Positions 1-9,306 of a DNA stretch of 64,000 nt are shown in pieces. This stretch comes from Brienomyrus brachyistius (Eukaryota > Chordata > Actinopteri > Osteoglossiformes > Mormyridae): NCBI RefSeq assembly GCF_023856365.1, contig NC_064539.1:30864118-30928117 (forward strand), read 5' to 3'. The position numbers and the translations under genes are program-made. Below the pieces are notes generated by a model. That model worked only from the letters and a program-made list of their open reading frames with translations, was not told the origin of the DNA and made no database searches. The number at the start of each line of letters is the position of its first letter. The first letter of the stretch is position 1.

Positions 1-41
1 TGAAATGGAGGAGGATGCATACAGTCTTTCGGCTGCTCCTG

Positions 42-269
42 TTAGGGGTCACAGCAGAGGACCATCTCTTTCCATTTCTTCTTGCCCTCTGCATCTCCCT
101 CTTTCACACCGACCACCTGCATGTCCTCTCTCACCGCATCCATAAAGCTCCTCTTCGGCCTTCCTCTTTTGCTCTTGCTTGGCAGTTCTGCTCTGCTTCT
201 TTTTGTCAGTGCCACAGTAGAACTAATTGAGTGAGCTGATGTGGCGACTGTGGGTGAGCCAGGTGTCAC
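42..269 (-). mobile_element. Fossil C-terminus of a non-LTR (RTE-like) reverse transcriptase
   Basis: The minus strand reads a 75-codon open frame that contains RGRPKRSFMDAVREDM, a spaced acidic stretch and a WKEM..CCDP ending. From memory, this arrangement (RGRPK..W/F.D.V.EDM ... W ... DP) is typical of the extreme C-terminus of RTE-type LINE polymerases. No catalytic domain is present, so this is a 5'-truncated or decayed copy. It lies outside the segment that repeats between ZNF units. The clade assignment is tentative. Confidence 0.4.
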
Positions 270-844
270 GGCCGTAGGGGGGAGTAGATGTGCAGACAGT
301 TCGATAAACGGATTCTTTAACGTGCTGCCTGAGGTTCTTGTTTTGCAAGAGCTGTGAGTGTAATTTGCAGAAGGCAGCTGCTGCTTGCTTGATTTGGTTT
401 TGTTTTTTGGCTGTGCTCACACATGCCCCCCTGCCTGAGATCTGTAGCTGCTCGAATTTTGAGACAAATCCCGGCATAGATGAAACAGCGCCACTTAGTG
501 GTGGCACATGAGAAGACAGCCAGAGCCACACATACACAGGCGAACCTGATTACATGGAGACAAGTCAGGCAAAGATGTACTTTTAATAATGTATTTTTGG
601 GGAAATGTTTAGGGGGGCTAGAGATGATAGAGGCTGGGGTGTGGGACGATTAGGGATTAGATGGGGGGAGGGGTGATGAGGTCATCCAGGGAATGGACCA
701 ACACCGTCATTCCCACATCATTTAGTTTGTCACTGTTTTAGTGATTCTTGTTCATAAAGTGCATTGGAGGAATAATATCTAGCAATGACTTTTTTCCCTT
801 TCGTTTGGTGGGTACATCAAACCAAATATAATTTTTTTTTTAAG
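270..844 (+). other. Left flank and intron 1 of ZNF unit 1
   Basis: From about position 475 rightwards this sequence is recognisably homologous to the DNA upstream of exon E2 in units 5, 6, 8 and 9. A shared landmark is the CGCCACTTAGTGGTGGCAC segment at 490, which recurs at 54045. It is therefore the intron between the first noncoding exon and E2. The E1/promoter block of unit 1 is not visible and presumably lies to the left of the window. Positions 270-475 show no recognisable gene. Confidence 0.5.
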
Positions 845-959
845 CTGCACTCAGGATGACAGGCAGAGGAGATGAAAAGCATTTACTAACAGAGCAACGT
901 GAACTGCGGGCTTTTCACCAAAGTCAAGGAACGACTGGCTGCACTTCATCCCCAAGCTG
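845..959 (+). other. Noncoding 5' exon E2 of ZNF unit 1
   Basis: The segment follows a T-rich tract ending in AAG and stops at a strong donor, CTG|GTAAGTTC at 960. It is conserved in units 3, 5, 6, 8 and 9. It has no open frame joined to the E3 start, so it is 5' UTR. It contains a five-codon upstream ORF, MKSIY-stop, at 872-889 with G at -3. Unit 1 alone has a second upstream ATG a few bases earlier. Exon status is inferred from conserved splice signals. Confidence 0.6.
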
Positions 960-1152
960 GTAAGTTCAGCTTTAGTTTTGTTATTTCAGGTCAGACCATG
1001 GACATGTAGAGTAGAGGCAGCTCCAGCCTCCAGGACTGCATCCTCTTCAGAAGTCCATCCAGCTGTGATGATGGGACTTCATTTTCTGTTTGCACAATTA
1101 TAAAGGAATTCTGCGGTTTTCACATGTCCTGTCCGTCTGATATGCTGCTGTA

Positions 1153-1287
1153 AGCCATTTATCCAGCGCCCCTGGGGCAGTTTTCAGCATTAGGGGCCTT
1201 GCTGAAGAGTCCAGCACTGATATGAATCGAACTGGCAACCTTCTGATCACAGGCACAGAGTCCAGTGTCAGAGTCACACGCTGCCAC
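1153..1287 (-). mobile_element. tRNA-derived SINE in intron 2, antisense
   Basis: On the minus strand this reads a tRNA-like head with a B-box-like GTTCGATTC, followed by the GCAAGGCCC...CCCCAGGGGCGCTGG core that marks V-SINE-like fish SINEs. Homologous antisense copies sit at the same position between E2 and E3 in units 2, 3, 4, 5 and 8, so the insertion predates duplication of the cluster. Boundaries are approximate. Confidence 0.65.
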
Positions 1288-1425
1288 ATTAGGCAGGACA
1301 AGTTTCCAGGTGCTTCAGATCTTCAACCTGATAACCCATGTAGGTAAATGAACAGGTTCAAAGCATGTTCATCATTCCCTTTCTGCTCACAGACGTCCCC
1401 CCGCAGGGCTGTGCCCAGCTGCAGC

Positions 1426-4400
1426 ATGGACCAGAAACCTCCCCAGCTAAGTGTGGCAGATGTGAAGGAGGAAGTGCAGGACGTCCTCATATCGGATGTG
1501 GACGGGGCCGGGCACAGCAGCCCTGACAAGGTGAAATGGAGCGCTGCTGGTGTGGGGCCCAGCTGCCTTCTGCACTCACAGGTTGCTCACCTTGCTTGTT
1601 AGTATCCAGGCAACTGCATGACCTTTGACCTTTCTGAAGTCATCTGGGATTTTTAACAGTCTCTGTCTGTCCTGCCTACAGCCATGTAACTATGACAGTG
1701 AATCTGCATCTAAACACCTTCACAGGCCTGCTGTCATGTCAGCTGTGCTTTTACCCTGTAGTACCTTCAGCAGTGAGCTGCTTAGATGGATTAGGAGTGG
1801 AGAGAGAGCAGCAGCTTGAGGGCAGCTTGTGTTCAGTATCAGTCAGGAACAATGTCTCCTGTATGATACCTGGTTGATAGACCTGGCCCTGCTTCTTTGT
1901 GTGATGCTGAAACATGTTGCTTTCAGTCCCATAGACCTTAATAGAAGAATTTTATTGATACTGTTCTCTTTCCCTCAGAAAGCAGAGAGTACAGTGTGTC
2001 CCGTCTTTAATGGGGGGGTGAAAGAAGAAACAGTGTTTCAGGACGTGACTGAGGGGAAGCTGGAGGGGGGTGTCATACCTCCAATCCCAGGTGACTATAG
2101 AAAAGAAACCTTCCAGCTTTTCGAGAAAATTGCACAGGCTGCATCAGACAGATATATAGTGCTGTCTGTAGACTGTTACTGAATTCTTGCCTAATTAGAC
2201 TTCACTGCAGTGGACTTTATTTCTCCGGAATCACTTTTCTTCTCAGTACCCAATTTTACCAGTTACCCAAACTTACATTGCTGTTTTACATGCCTTATTT
2301 TTCAGTCCAAGATGTCATACCAGGGAGGAGAATGAACAAGTTCCCTTGTCCTTACTGTCCCATACTGCCGTATACGTCAGAGATTTTCGTCCAGAGACAC
2401 ATCAAGAAATCCCACCCTGAGAAGTTTGACCCCAGTGTGATACTGAAACTTCTCTGCTGTTCCCATTGTGGGAAGAGCTTCAGTCATGTCGGAGTCCTAA
2501 AGGAGCACGAGCGGACTCACACTGGGGAGAGGCCTTTCAAATGCTCACAGTGTGGAAAGAGCTTCAGTCAGGTAGGAGTCCTAAAGAAGCATGAGCGGAC
2601 TCACACAGGCGAGAGGCCTTTCAAGTGCTCCCATTGTGGGAAGAGCTTCAGTCATGTAGGAGCCCTAAAGGAGCATGAGCAGACTCACACTGGGGAAAAG
2701 CCGTACCAGTGCTTCCAGTGTGAGAAGAGCTTTAGTCATTTAAGATACCTAAAGAAGCATGAGTGGATTCATACAGGGGAGAAACCCTTCAAGTGCTCAC
2801 AGTGTGAGAAGAGCTTCAGTAGATTAGAAGCTTTAAAGGTCCACCAGCGGAATCACACAGGGGAGAGGCCCTACCAGTGTTCCGAGTGTGGGAAGAGCTT
2901 TAGTCAGGTAATAAACCTAAAGTATCACCAGAGGATTCACACTGGAGAGAGGCCCTACCAGTGCTCCCAGTGTGACAAGAGCTTCAGTCGAGTAGGAGCC
3001 CTAAAGAAGCACCAGCCCATTCACACTGGGGAGAGGCCCTACCAGTGCTCACAGTGTGGGAAGAGCTTCAGTCGAGTAGGTAACCTAAAGGACCACCAGC
3101 GGATTCACACAGGAGAGAGGCCCTACCAGTGCTTGCAGTGTGGGAAGAGTTTCAGTCATTTAGCAAATCTAAAGAGTCATCAGCGGATTCACACAGGGGA
3201 GAGGCCCTACCAGTGCTCCCAGTGTGGGAAGAGCTTCACTCAAGCAGGAGTCCTAAAGAAGCATCAGCGAATTCACACAGGGGAAAAGCCCTACCTGTGC
3301 TCCCAGTGTGGGAACAGCTTCAGTGATTTAAGAGCCCTAAGGGTGCATGAGCAAATTCACACTGGGGAGAAACTGTACCAGTGCTCCCAGTGTGAAAAGA
3401 ACTTCAGTGCTTTAGGAAAACTAAAGAAGCACCAGCAGATTCACACGGGGGAAAGGCCCTACCAGTGCTCCCAGTGTGGGAAGAGCTTCATTCATTTAGG
3501 AAATTTAAAGGACCACCAGCGAATTCACACAGGGGAGAGGCCCTACCAGTGCTCCCAGTGTGGTAAGAGCTTCATTCATTTAACAAATTTAAAGAAGCAC
3601 CAGCGGATTCACACAGGGGAGAGGCCCTACCACTGCTCCCAGTGTGGAAACAGCTTCAGTGCTTTAGAAAAACTAAAGGGTCACCAACGGATTCACACTG
3701 GGGAGAGGCCCTACCAATGTTTGTACTGTAAGAAGAACTTCAGTCAAGTAGGAACCTTAAAGATCCACCTGCGGATTCACACAGGGGAGAGGCCCTACCA
3801 GTGCTCTGAGTGTGGGAAGAGCTTCAGTCAAGTTGGAAACCTAAAGCACCACCAGCGGATTCACACAGGGGAGAGGCCGTACCAGTGCTCCCAGTGTGGG
3901 AAGAGCTTCAGTCATTTAACAAACTTAAAGAAGCACCAGCGAATTCACACAGGAGAGCGGCCCTTCCAGTGCTTCCAGTGTGGGAACAGCTTCAGTGTTT
4001 TAGAAAAACTAAAGGAACACCAGCGAATTCACACAGGGGAGAAACCCTATCACTGTTCCTACTGTAAAAAGAACTTCAGTCAAGTAGGAACTCTAAAGAT
4101 CCACCTGCGGATTCACACAGGGGAGAAACCCTACCAGTGCTCCCACTGTGGTAAGAGCTTTAGTCAAGTTGGAAACCTAAAGCACCACCAGCGGATTCAC
4201 ACAGGTGAGAGGCCCTACCAGTGCTCCCAGTGTGGGAAGAGCTTTAGTCATTTAACAAACCTAAAGAAGCACCAGCGTATTCACACAGGGGAGAGGCCCT
4301 ACCAGTGCTCCCAGTGTGGGAACAGCTTCAGTGCTTTAGGAAAACTAAAGGAGCACCAACGAATTCACACAGGGGAGAAACCCTACCACTGTTCCTACTG

Positions 4401-4965
4401 TAAGAAGAACTTCAGTCAAGTAGGAACTCTAAAGATCCACCTGCGGATTCACACAGGGGAGAGGCCCTACCAGTGCTCCCAATGTGGGAAGAGGTTTACT
4501 CAGGTAGGAAACCTAAAGCACCACCAGCGGATTCACACTGGAGAGCGGCCTTATCATTGCTCCCAGTGTGGGAAGAGCTTCAGTCATTTAACAAACCTAA
4601 AGAAGCACCAGCGGATTCACACAGGAGAACGGCCCTTCCAGTGTGCCCAGTGTGGGAACAGCTTCAGTGCTTTAGGTAAACTAAAGGCACACCAACGGAT
4701 TCACACAGGCGAGAGACCCTACCACTGTTCCTTCTGTAAGAAGAACTTCAGTCAAGTAGGAACCCTAAAGATTCATCTGCGCATTCACACTGGGGAGAGG
4801 CCCTACCAGTGCTCCCAGTGTGGGAAGAGCTTCAGTCAAGTAGGAAACCTAAAGCACCACCAGCGGATTCACACAGGGGAGAGGCCCTACCAGTGCTCCC
4901 AGTGTGGGAAGAGCTTCAGTCATTTAACAAACCTAAAAAAGCACCAGCGGATTCACACAAGGTAG
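1426..4965 (+). CDS. C2H2 zinc-finger protein, unit 1 (30 fingers)
   Basis: Predicted three-exon CDS: 1426-1530, 1979-2090 and 2306-4965, giving 958 residues. Acceptors are CTCACAG|AC (1393), CCCTCAG|AA and TTTTCAG|TC; donors are AAG|GTGAAA and CAG|GTGACT. Residues 1-72 form an acidic N-terminus with two VKEE motifs. An atypical finger (CPYC..13..H-x4-H) lies near residues 87-110. From about residue 122 there are 30 uninterrupted 28-residue C2H2 repeats with TGERP/TGEKP linkers, ending in HTR-stop. All 30 keep both Cys and both His. Fingers 15-30 are four copies of one four-finger block. The family is nuclear, sequence-specific DNA binding and often repressive. No KRAB, SCAN or BTB is seen. 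The long frame, intact zinc ligands and canonical splice sites argue for a working gene. The target is unknown. Confidence 0.9.
3628..4956 (+). repeat. Four tandem copies of a 336-bp, four-finger block
   Basis: Blocks start at 3628, 3964, 4300 and 4636; the last lacks its terminal linker. Each encodes four fingers whose helices read in order A(L)EK/GK..., QVGT..I, QVGN..H and HLTN..K at the DNA-contact region. The blocks differ by only a few substitutions, mostly in linker and first-finger positions. This is the product of recent in-frame unequal exchange inside E5 of unit 1. Confidence 0.9.
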
Positions 4966-5598
4966 TGACCCTTCCTGAACTTTCAGTGTATGAATAGCTT
5001 CAGTCTGTGAGGAGAACATAAGAGACACAAGCAACTTCGGGGGGAGGAGGGGAGGAGTGATAGTGTGATTAATGTCCAGTTTGCTCTATAGATGTATTAT
5101 GTGTATGCTGTAGCCACAGACCATGGCTTGTATCTCCTGAGTTCGCCTAATGCTTAATCTGCAACTGATCCTGTCAAACCCCTGTGTGTGATTTCTGGAA
5201 GTGGGTGGCTTTGAGCTGTGCGTCTCAGCTGGGTTCTAGCCTCAATAAACACATTATTCTTTGGTCAGTGATAGGGTGGAGTGTTTTCTGGGCTCTTTGG
5301 GTACACTTACATACAGCTGCCATGGTCCGTGCTGCTCCTAATGACCCAGGTAGAGGTACAGGGCACATACAGCATGTGGCCAGAGAGAAGCTGCCAGAAG
5401 GAACCCTAATGCTGGCACATGATGAAATGAGGAGAGGCTGGTCCAGGCTGCTGGAAGCCCCCCTCTGAATCAGGGGGTGTTTGCAGGCTGGGTGGGTTAT
5501 GCTCAGAGTCCTGCAGGGGTATCTGAATGGGAACAGGTAGGGAGTACTCATGTTTATTATTGGTCAAAGTGGGCAGTGATGGTAAAGCCCAGGGTATT
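4966..5598 (+). other. 3' UTR region of ZNF unit 1 with AATAAA at 5244
   Basis: This region is colinear with the DNA after the stop codons of units 4, 5, 6 and 8 (shared ATGGCTTGTATCTCCTGAG landmark). A consensus AATAAA lies at 5244-5249. The other units carry substitutions at that site, so unit 1 may be the only one to use it. The stretch from about 5400 to 5598 also recurs in units 5 and 6, where LINEs have inserted into it. Confidence 0.5.
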
Positions 5599-5622
5599 TA
5601 ATAATAATAATAATAATAATAT
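5599..5622. repeat. (TAA)n microsatellite
   Basis: About eight TAA trinucleotides lie downstream of unit 1 in the shared 3' flank. Confidence 0.9.
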
Positions 5623-6484
5623 AGCTGCAGGCAGTAATAATGGGGCCAAGCTGACTACCACGGTGTAAATCCCATGGAAGGACATTCAGAAAGCATTATA
5701 TCGTGAACATAGATGATATACCATAAGCTAACACACCGAGTGACACATTCAAGAACAACTGCAGCACGGACGTCCTGGCAATGGCAATCAAAAGTCACTC
5801 TGATGCCGCTTGTGAAGCTTGGTACGAAGGTAATTTCTGACATATCTGGTGAAGATGGAAAATTCTTAAATTTTCAGTACAATCCAATATGACAGCCACA
5901 TCAATTAGGTGGGTGTGGAAATTCCCATGCATCAGTCTGGGGGCATCCCATGGTAGTAGTAGACATAAGATTTGTTTTGGAAGGCAAACCAATCCACAGT
6001 TATTAGCCAAAACACATTTTATTATGTTTGTTTTTAGTCACGTTAAATGTTTGTTTGCTCATCAAACATGGCTATCAACACTCAGATTTTAGCAGGCGAA
6101 AATTGCCCTTCTATATGACTTCGAATCGTGAAATTTGGTGTAATGGTACAATATTTCTTCTGCTACTCAGGCCAGAAAAAATACAGAGGTGGGGCTTATG
6201 GTGGTGTTTTACTGCCCATAGTCCATAGGGCCGTATAGAGTAAAGTAGATATTCCAAAGCCTCTCACACACTAGGGGCTTCCATACTTAATGCACATTCA
6301 TTTACAGACATTCTAATTGAACATTTGATGTTACATGTGGTCAAAGAGTCTATTCAGACTGTAGTACTTGCACCCCAATATTTGCTGCCTGTGGCTGTAT
6401 TTGAATATTATTCTACTGTTCATTCTCTGCAAGCACGGCAAATCAACACACAAATACTTCAGTGTCATTCTGAAAAACACCGCA
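5623..6484. other. Intergenic DNA, nothing recognised
   Basis: The sequence is AT-rich, has no credible coding frame, and I see no counterpart in other units. It may be unit-1-specific inserted or decayed sequence. Confidence 0.3.
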
Positions 6485-6905
6485 AATGCAGACATGTCAC
6501 CATTATTGATGAGTCCAGTGACTATTGTGTCATTTACATATTTGAGGAGTTAGACAGTGGGGTCCTTGGAAATGCAGCTGTTGGTGTGGTGGGAGAGAAG
6601 CAGTGGGGAGAGCACACATCCCCGGGGGCACCAGTGCTGACTGTGGCAGCTGGATCTGAGTTTCCCAGCCTCACCTGCTGCTTCCTGTCTGTTAGGAAGT
6701 TACTGATCCAATGACAGGTGGGGGCGGGCACAGAGGGCTGGGTGCGTTTGGGGTGGAGGAGCTCCTGGGTGCTGATGTCAAAGGCCGAGCTGAAGTCCAC
6801 AAGCAGAATCCTTACACCGGTGCCTGGGTTATTGATGTAGTGTCCTTCAGGTGGGCCAGAACCACCTGACCAAAGATGCCAGAGCAACCGGTCCGTTAGT
6901 CATTT
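6485..6905 (-). mobile_element. LINE reverse-transcriptase fossil (L2/Rex-like), copy 1
   Basis: The minus strand reads VRILLVDFSSAFD, then CHWISNFLTDRKQQVRLG, STGAPGDV.SP and a trailing NDTIVTG frame. These match the order of RT blocks in L2/Rex/CR1-type LINEs: F-D-F-S-S-A-F, the thumb-side WI.NFL.DR, the STG.PQG block and the region near ADD. The catalytic YADD and much of the rest is lost. Homologous copies lie at the same relative place after units 2, 3 and 6, so the insertion is older than those duplications. Confidence 0.65.
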
Positions 6906-7859
6906 AGTCCTGTTATGTTTTGGGCATCAGTATAATGATGGAATGGCACTTAATGAGGGAGACCATACATAAGTGTTGTTACGTAAATGAAGATGAAACG
7001 AAGGGCAATTTAATTCATTTTTATGTATAAATAAACGCAATTTCAGAAATTGTAATTTTTGTGAATTGCTTTTTAGAAGGAATATTTAGGTATTTTTATA
7101 TCTTTGAAATATTAGCAATACAAATGGCTATTCAATATAATTTAGGACTTAGATGTTTTGAGAGCATTTAATTGTTGTATATATTCTTTTATCAACCTGC
7201 AAGCTTTTGCCTATTATTATATCATCTGGATTAATTTTGTGCACAATATCAACAGAGAAATATTTAGGATTAAATTAATAAAAACATGACCAGTTTTAAT
7301 AAATGTATGTCTACTAAAATTCAGAAGCGTACAGAGGTCCGGTTAGTAATGGCAAACTACATGGAATTGTACAACTGTGGTTGATTTCCACTAAATCTAG
7401 AGGAGAAAACTTAAGATTGGGACTTTTTCCACATATAGCTCTTTTCTTAATTACGAGACCATAATTTTTTTTTTAAGATTCTGCATTGTTAAATCCTGGT
7501 TCTGCTGGCAGAAGGCTACACTGCGATGTGGGCTGCTTAAAGACTCAACATTTTAAAGACAGCAGTACATGAGAACGAGATGAAACAGGAGACACTGGGA
7601 ACGACCAAAAACTAGCCAGACAGAGGACTGAAACTAATTTCTAATGGCAGAGATGACTGTCAGCTTATCTGACAGCTCCTCATGAATTGTAGGAGGACAT
7701 CTAAAGGTGACCGTCTAAAGGAATGGGAAATTTTAAGTGGTGTGAAGTGCACTGCTAGGGCAGTTCGTGGCATGCTGACATGCTCCTAGAAGGAGGACTG
7801 AAGTCTGTATAAATATTTATACAGACAATCTCTCAGTTTTCTCCAGAGCGCTGTCATCC
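6906..7859 (+). other. Conserved AT-rich flank upstream of the unit 2 promoter
   Basis: There is no gene. Much of this segment recurs, more or less diverged, upstream of the E1 block of units 3, 4, 5, 6, 7 and 9. Shared features include the TTTGCACAATAT-like and CGTGACCAGTTT-like stretches near 7240-7300. The copy after unit 6 (44400-44640) is the closest. It marks the 5' part of the duplicated unit. Confidence 0.5.
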
Positions 7860-7993
7860 AACAAAAAAGACGAAAGAAAGACGTCATGCCGTTAAACGTA
7901 TTGCGTAACACGTCTATATGATGGATGCGTTTACACGTAAATTCTGCTCGGCAGCGGAGTAGCAGGAAGGAATGTGAGGGATGTAGGGTGAGT
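7860..7993 (+). promoter_or_regulatory. Promoter / first noncoding exon (E1) of ZNF unit 2
   Basis: The block contains GACGTCAT (7880-7887) and further CGT-rich half sites, then GCAGCGGAGTAGCAGGAAGG (ETS-like GGAA core), and ends at a donor TAG|GGTGAGT near 7987. Comparable blocks, all ending in a GTGAGT-type donor, precede units 3-9 at the corresponding place. No TATA box is seen. The transcription start site is inferred, not observed. Confidence 0.55.
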
Positions 7994-8967
7994 ATCATGG
8001 ACTGGCGATACCACTGGTTTTCTTTAAGGTCCGTTACCAAATAATACCAAGGCTGGGATCCCGACGCCGATATTCGGTGCCAGGATGAGCCTTTTCGGGG
8101 CCTAAAGCAAAATTTTACGGAAGCGCACCGTTTTCACAAAAGAAAAGAAAGATGCTCATATCGTAATTAGGAGATAGCTCGTCATAATTACGATAAGGTG
8201 GCTGTTTTTTCCGTTTTCTAATACAGTGCACTTCCCTAAAATATGTATGCGGGGGGTGGTGGAATAAACGCTGAACCGGTGTTGTCCCGGATTGCGCATC
8301 CTTGCCATCATGAGACGCGTCCCCTGTCGGGAGCCCGCACAGCTGCTTTCTGCGGTTCGAGGGGGAAAATCTACTTACACATACTACACGTGCGCATGTA
8401 AAAGACATATATCACTGTTTCACATCGCGGAAGATGGATTTAAGTCATATAGTAATGACAAACTATATGATGGCTTCATTCACCACCACCAATAACTAAA
8501 ACAAAAGAGACGGCTTCCTTACCAGCAAATATATTTCCCTTCTCTCATAAATCATTTGATTATGTCATGAAATGCTGTTCGCAACCAACCAGGATCTTCA
8601 TAATAATAACGAAATTTCATGAGATAATAATTTTAGGTGCACTGTTTGTATTATCAAAAACATTTTATGATATAACCAGAGAAACAGACCCAGAGAGGGT
8701 GCATCCATTTTTAAGTATGGCTCTGTTGATAATAATTAAATTTGTTCAGATAGTATGTTTTGGTCAACAGTCTGTACTCTCAAAAGCATAAACTCCTATT
8801 TATTTGCAGATTGCAGAACACAAATTTAAAAAAATACATATTTGTAGATAGTGAAATATTTGTGGATTATGGTGCATATTTGTGGATTGTCATCTGGGGG
8901 TTACAAATAATAAAGTCCAAATAAAAACTCCCGTAGTTTTCTCCTCTTTCCATGCACTGCTGTTGTT
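7994..8967 (+). other. Intron 1 region of unit 2; exon E2 missing
   Basis: The conserved intron start (GGCGATACCACTGGTTTTC) is present. The E2 sequence found in other units is absent, and about 8500-8950 is AT-rich sequence that looks inserted. E1 would have to splice directly to E3 at 9274. Since E2 is noncoding, the protein would be unchanged but the upstream ORF would be lost. Confidence 0.45.
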
Positions 8968-9105
8968 AGCCATTTATCCAGCGCCCCTGGGGCAGTTTTC
9001 AGCATCAGGGGCCTTGCTGAAGAGCCCAACACTGATATGAATTGAACTGGCAACCTTCTGATCACAGGCACAGAGTCCAATCCCACAGAGTCACACACTG
9101 CCACA
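8968..9105 (-). mobile_element. Antisense SINE, unit 2 copy
   Basis: This is an orthologous-position copy of the intron-2 SINE described in unit 1. It has the same core and tRNA-like head on the minus strand. Confidence 0.6.
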
Positions 9106-9306
9106 TTAGGCAGGACAAGTTTCCAGATACTTCGGATCTTCATCCTGATGACCCAGTTAGAGCAGAGCTGAGAGCTCAGTGTCTGATGCTGCAGGACAGA
9201 TACCTCGTGTGTGTTATGATTCTGCTAAATGAACAACTTCAGTACATATTCATCATTCCCTTTCTGCTCACAGACGTCCCCCTGCAGGGCTGTGCCCAGC
9301 TGCAGC

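Noticed and set aside
1323..1529. Minus-strand frame [20 protein letters not shown] repeated in every unit
   Set aside because: It is the antisense of the conserved E3 exon. It recurs because E3 is conserved; it has no independent signals.
1426..1530. E3 considered as a KRAB box
   Set aside because: The KRAB-A signature (DVAV.F..EEW..L...Q..LY..VM.E) is absent. The KEE resemblance is only local.
2278..2305. Use of the in-frame ATG upstream of exon E5 (MLFYMPYF...) as protein start in unit 1 and equivalents
   Set aside because: These residues are intronic, include the acceptor, and vary between units. The spliced E3-E4 start is far better supported.
3129..3326. Open frames reading repeated [23 protein letters not shown] in all finger exons (also at 9582-style positions in other units)
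   Set aside because: They are the +1 frame of the 84-bp finger repeat. Open length is a by-product of the repeat composition, with no start context or splice support.
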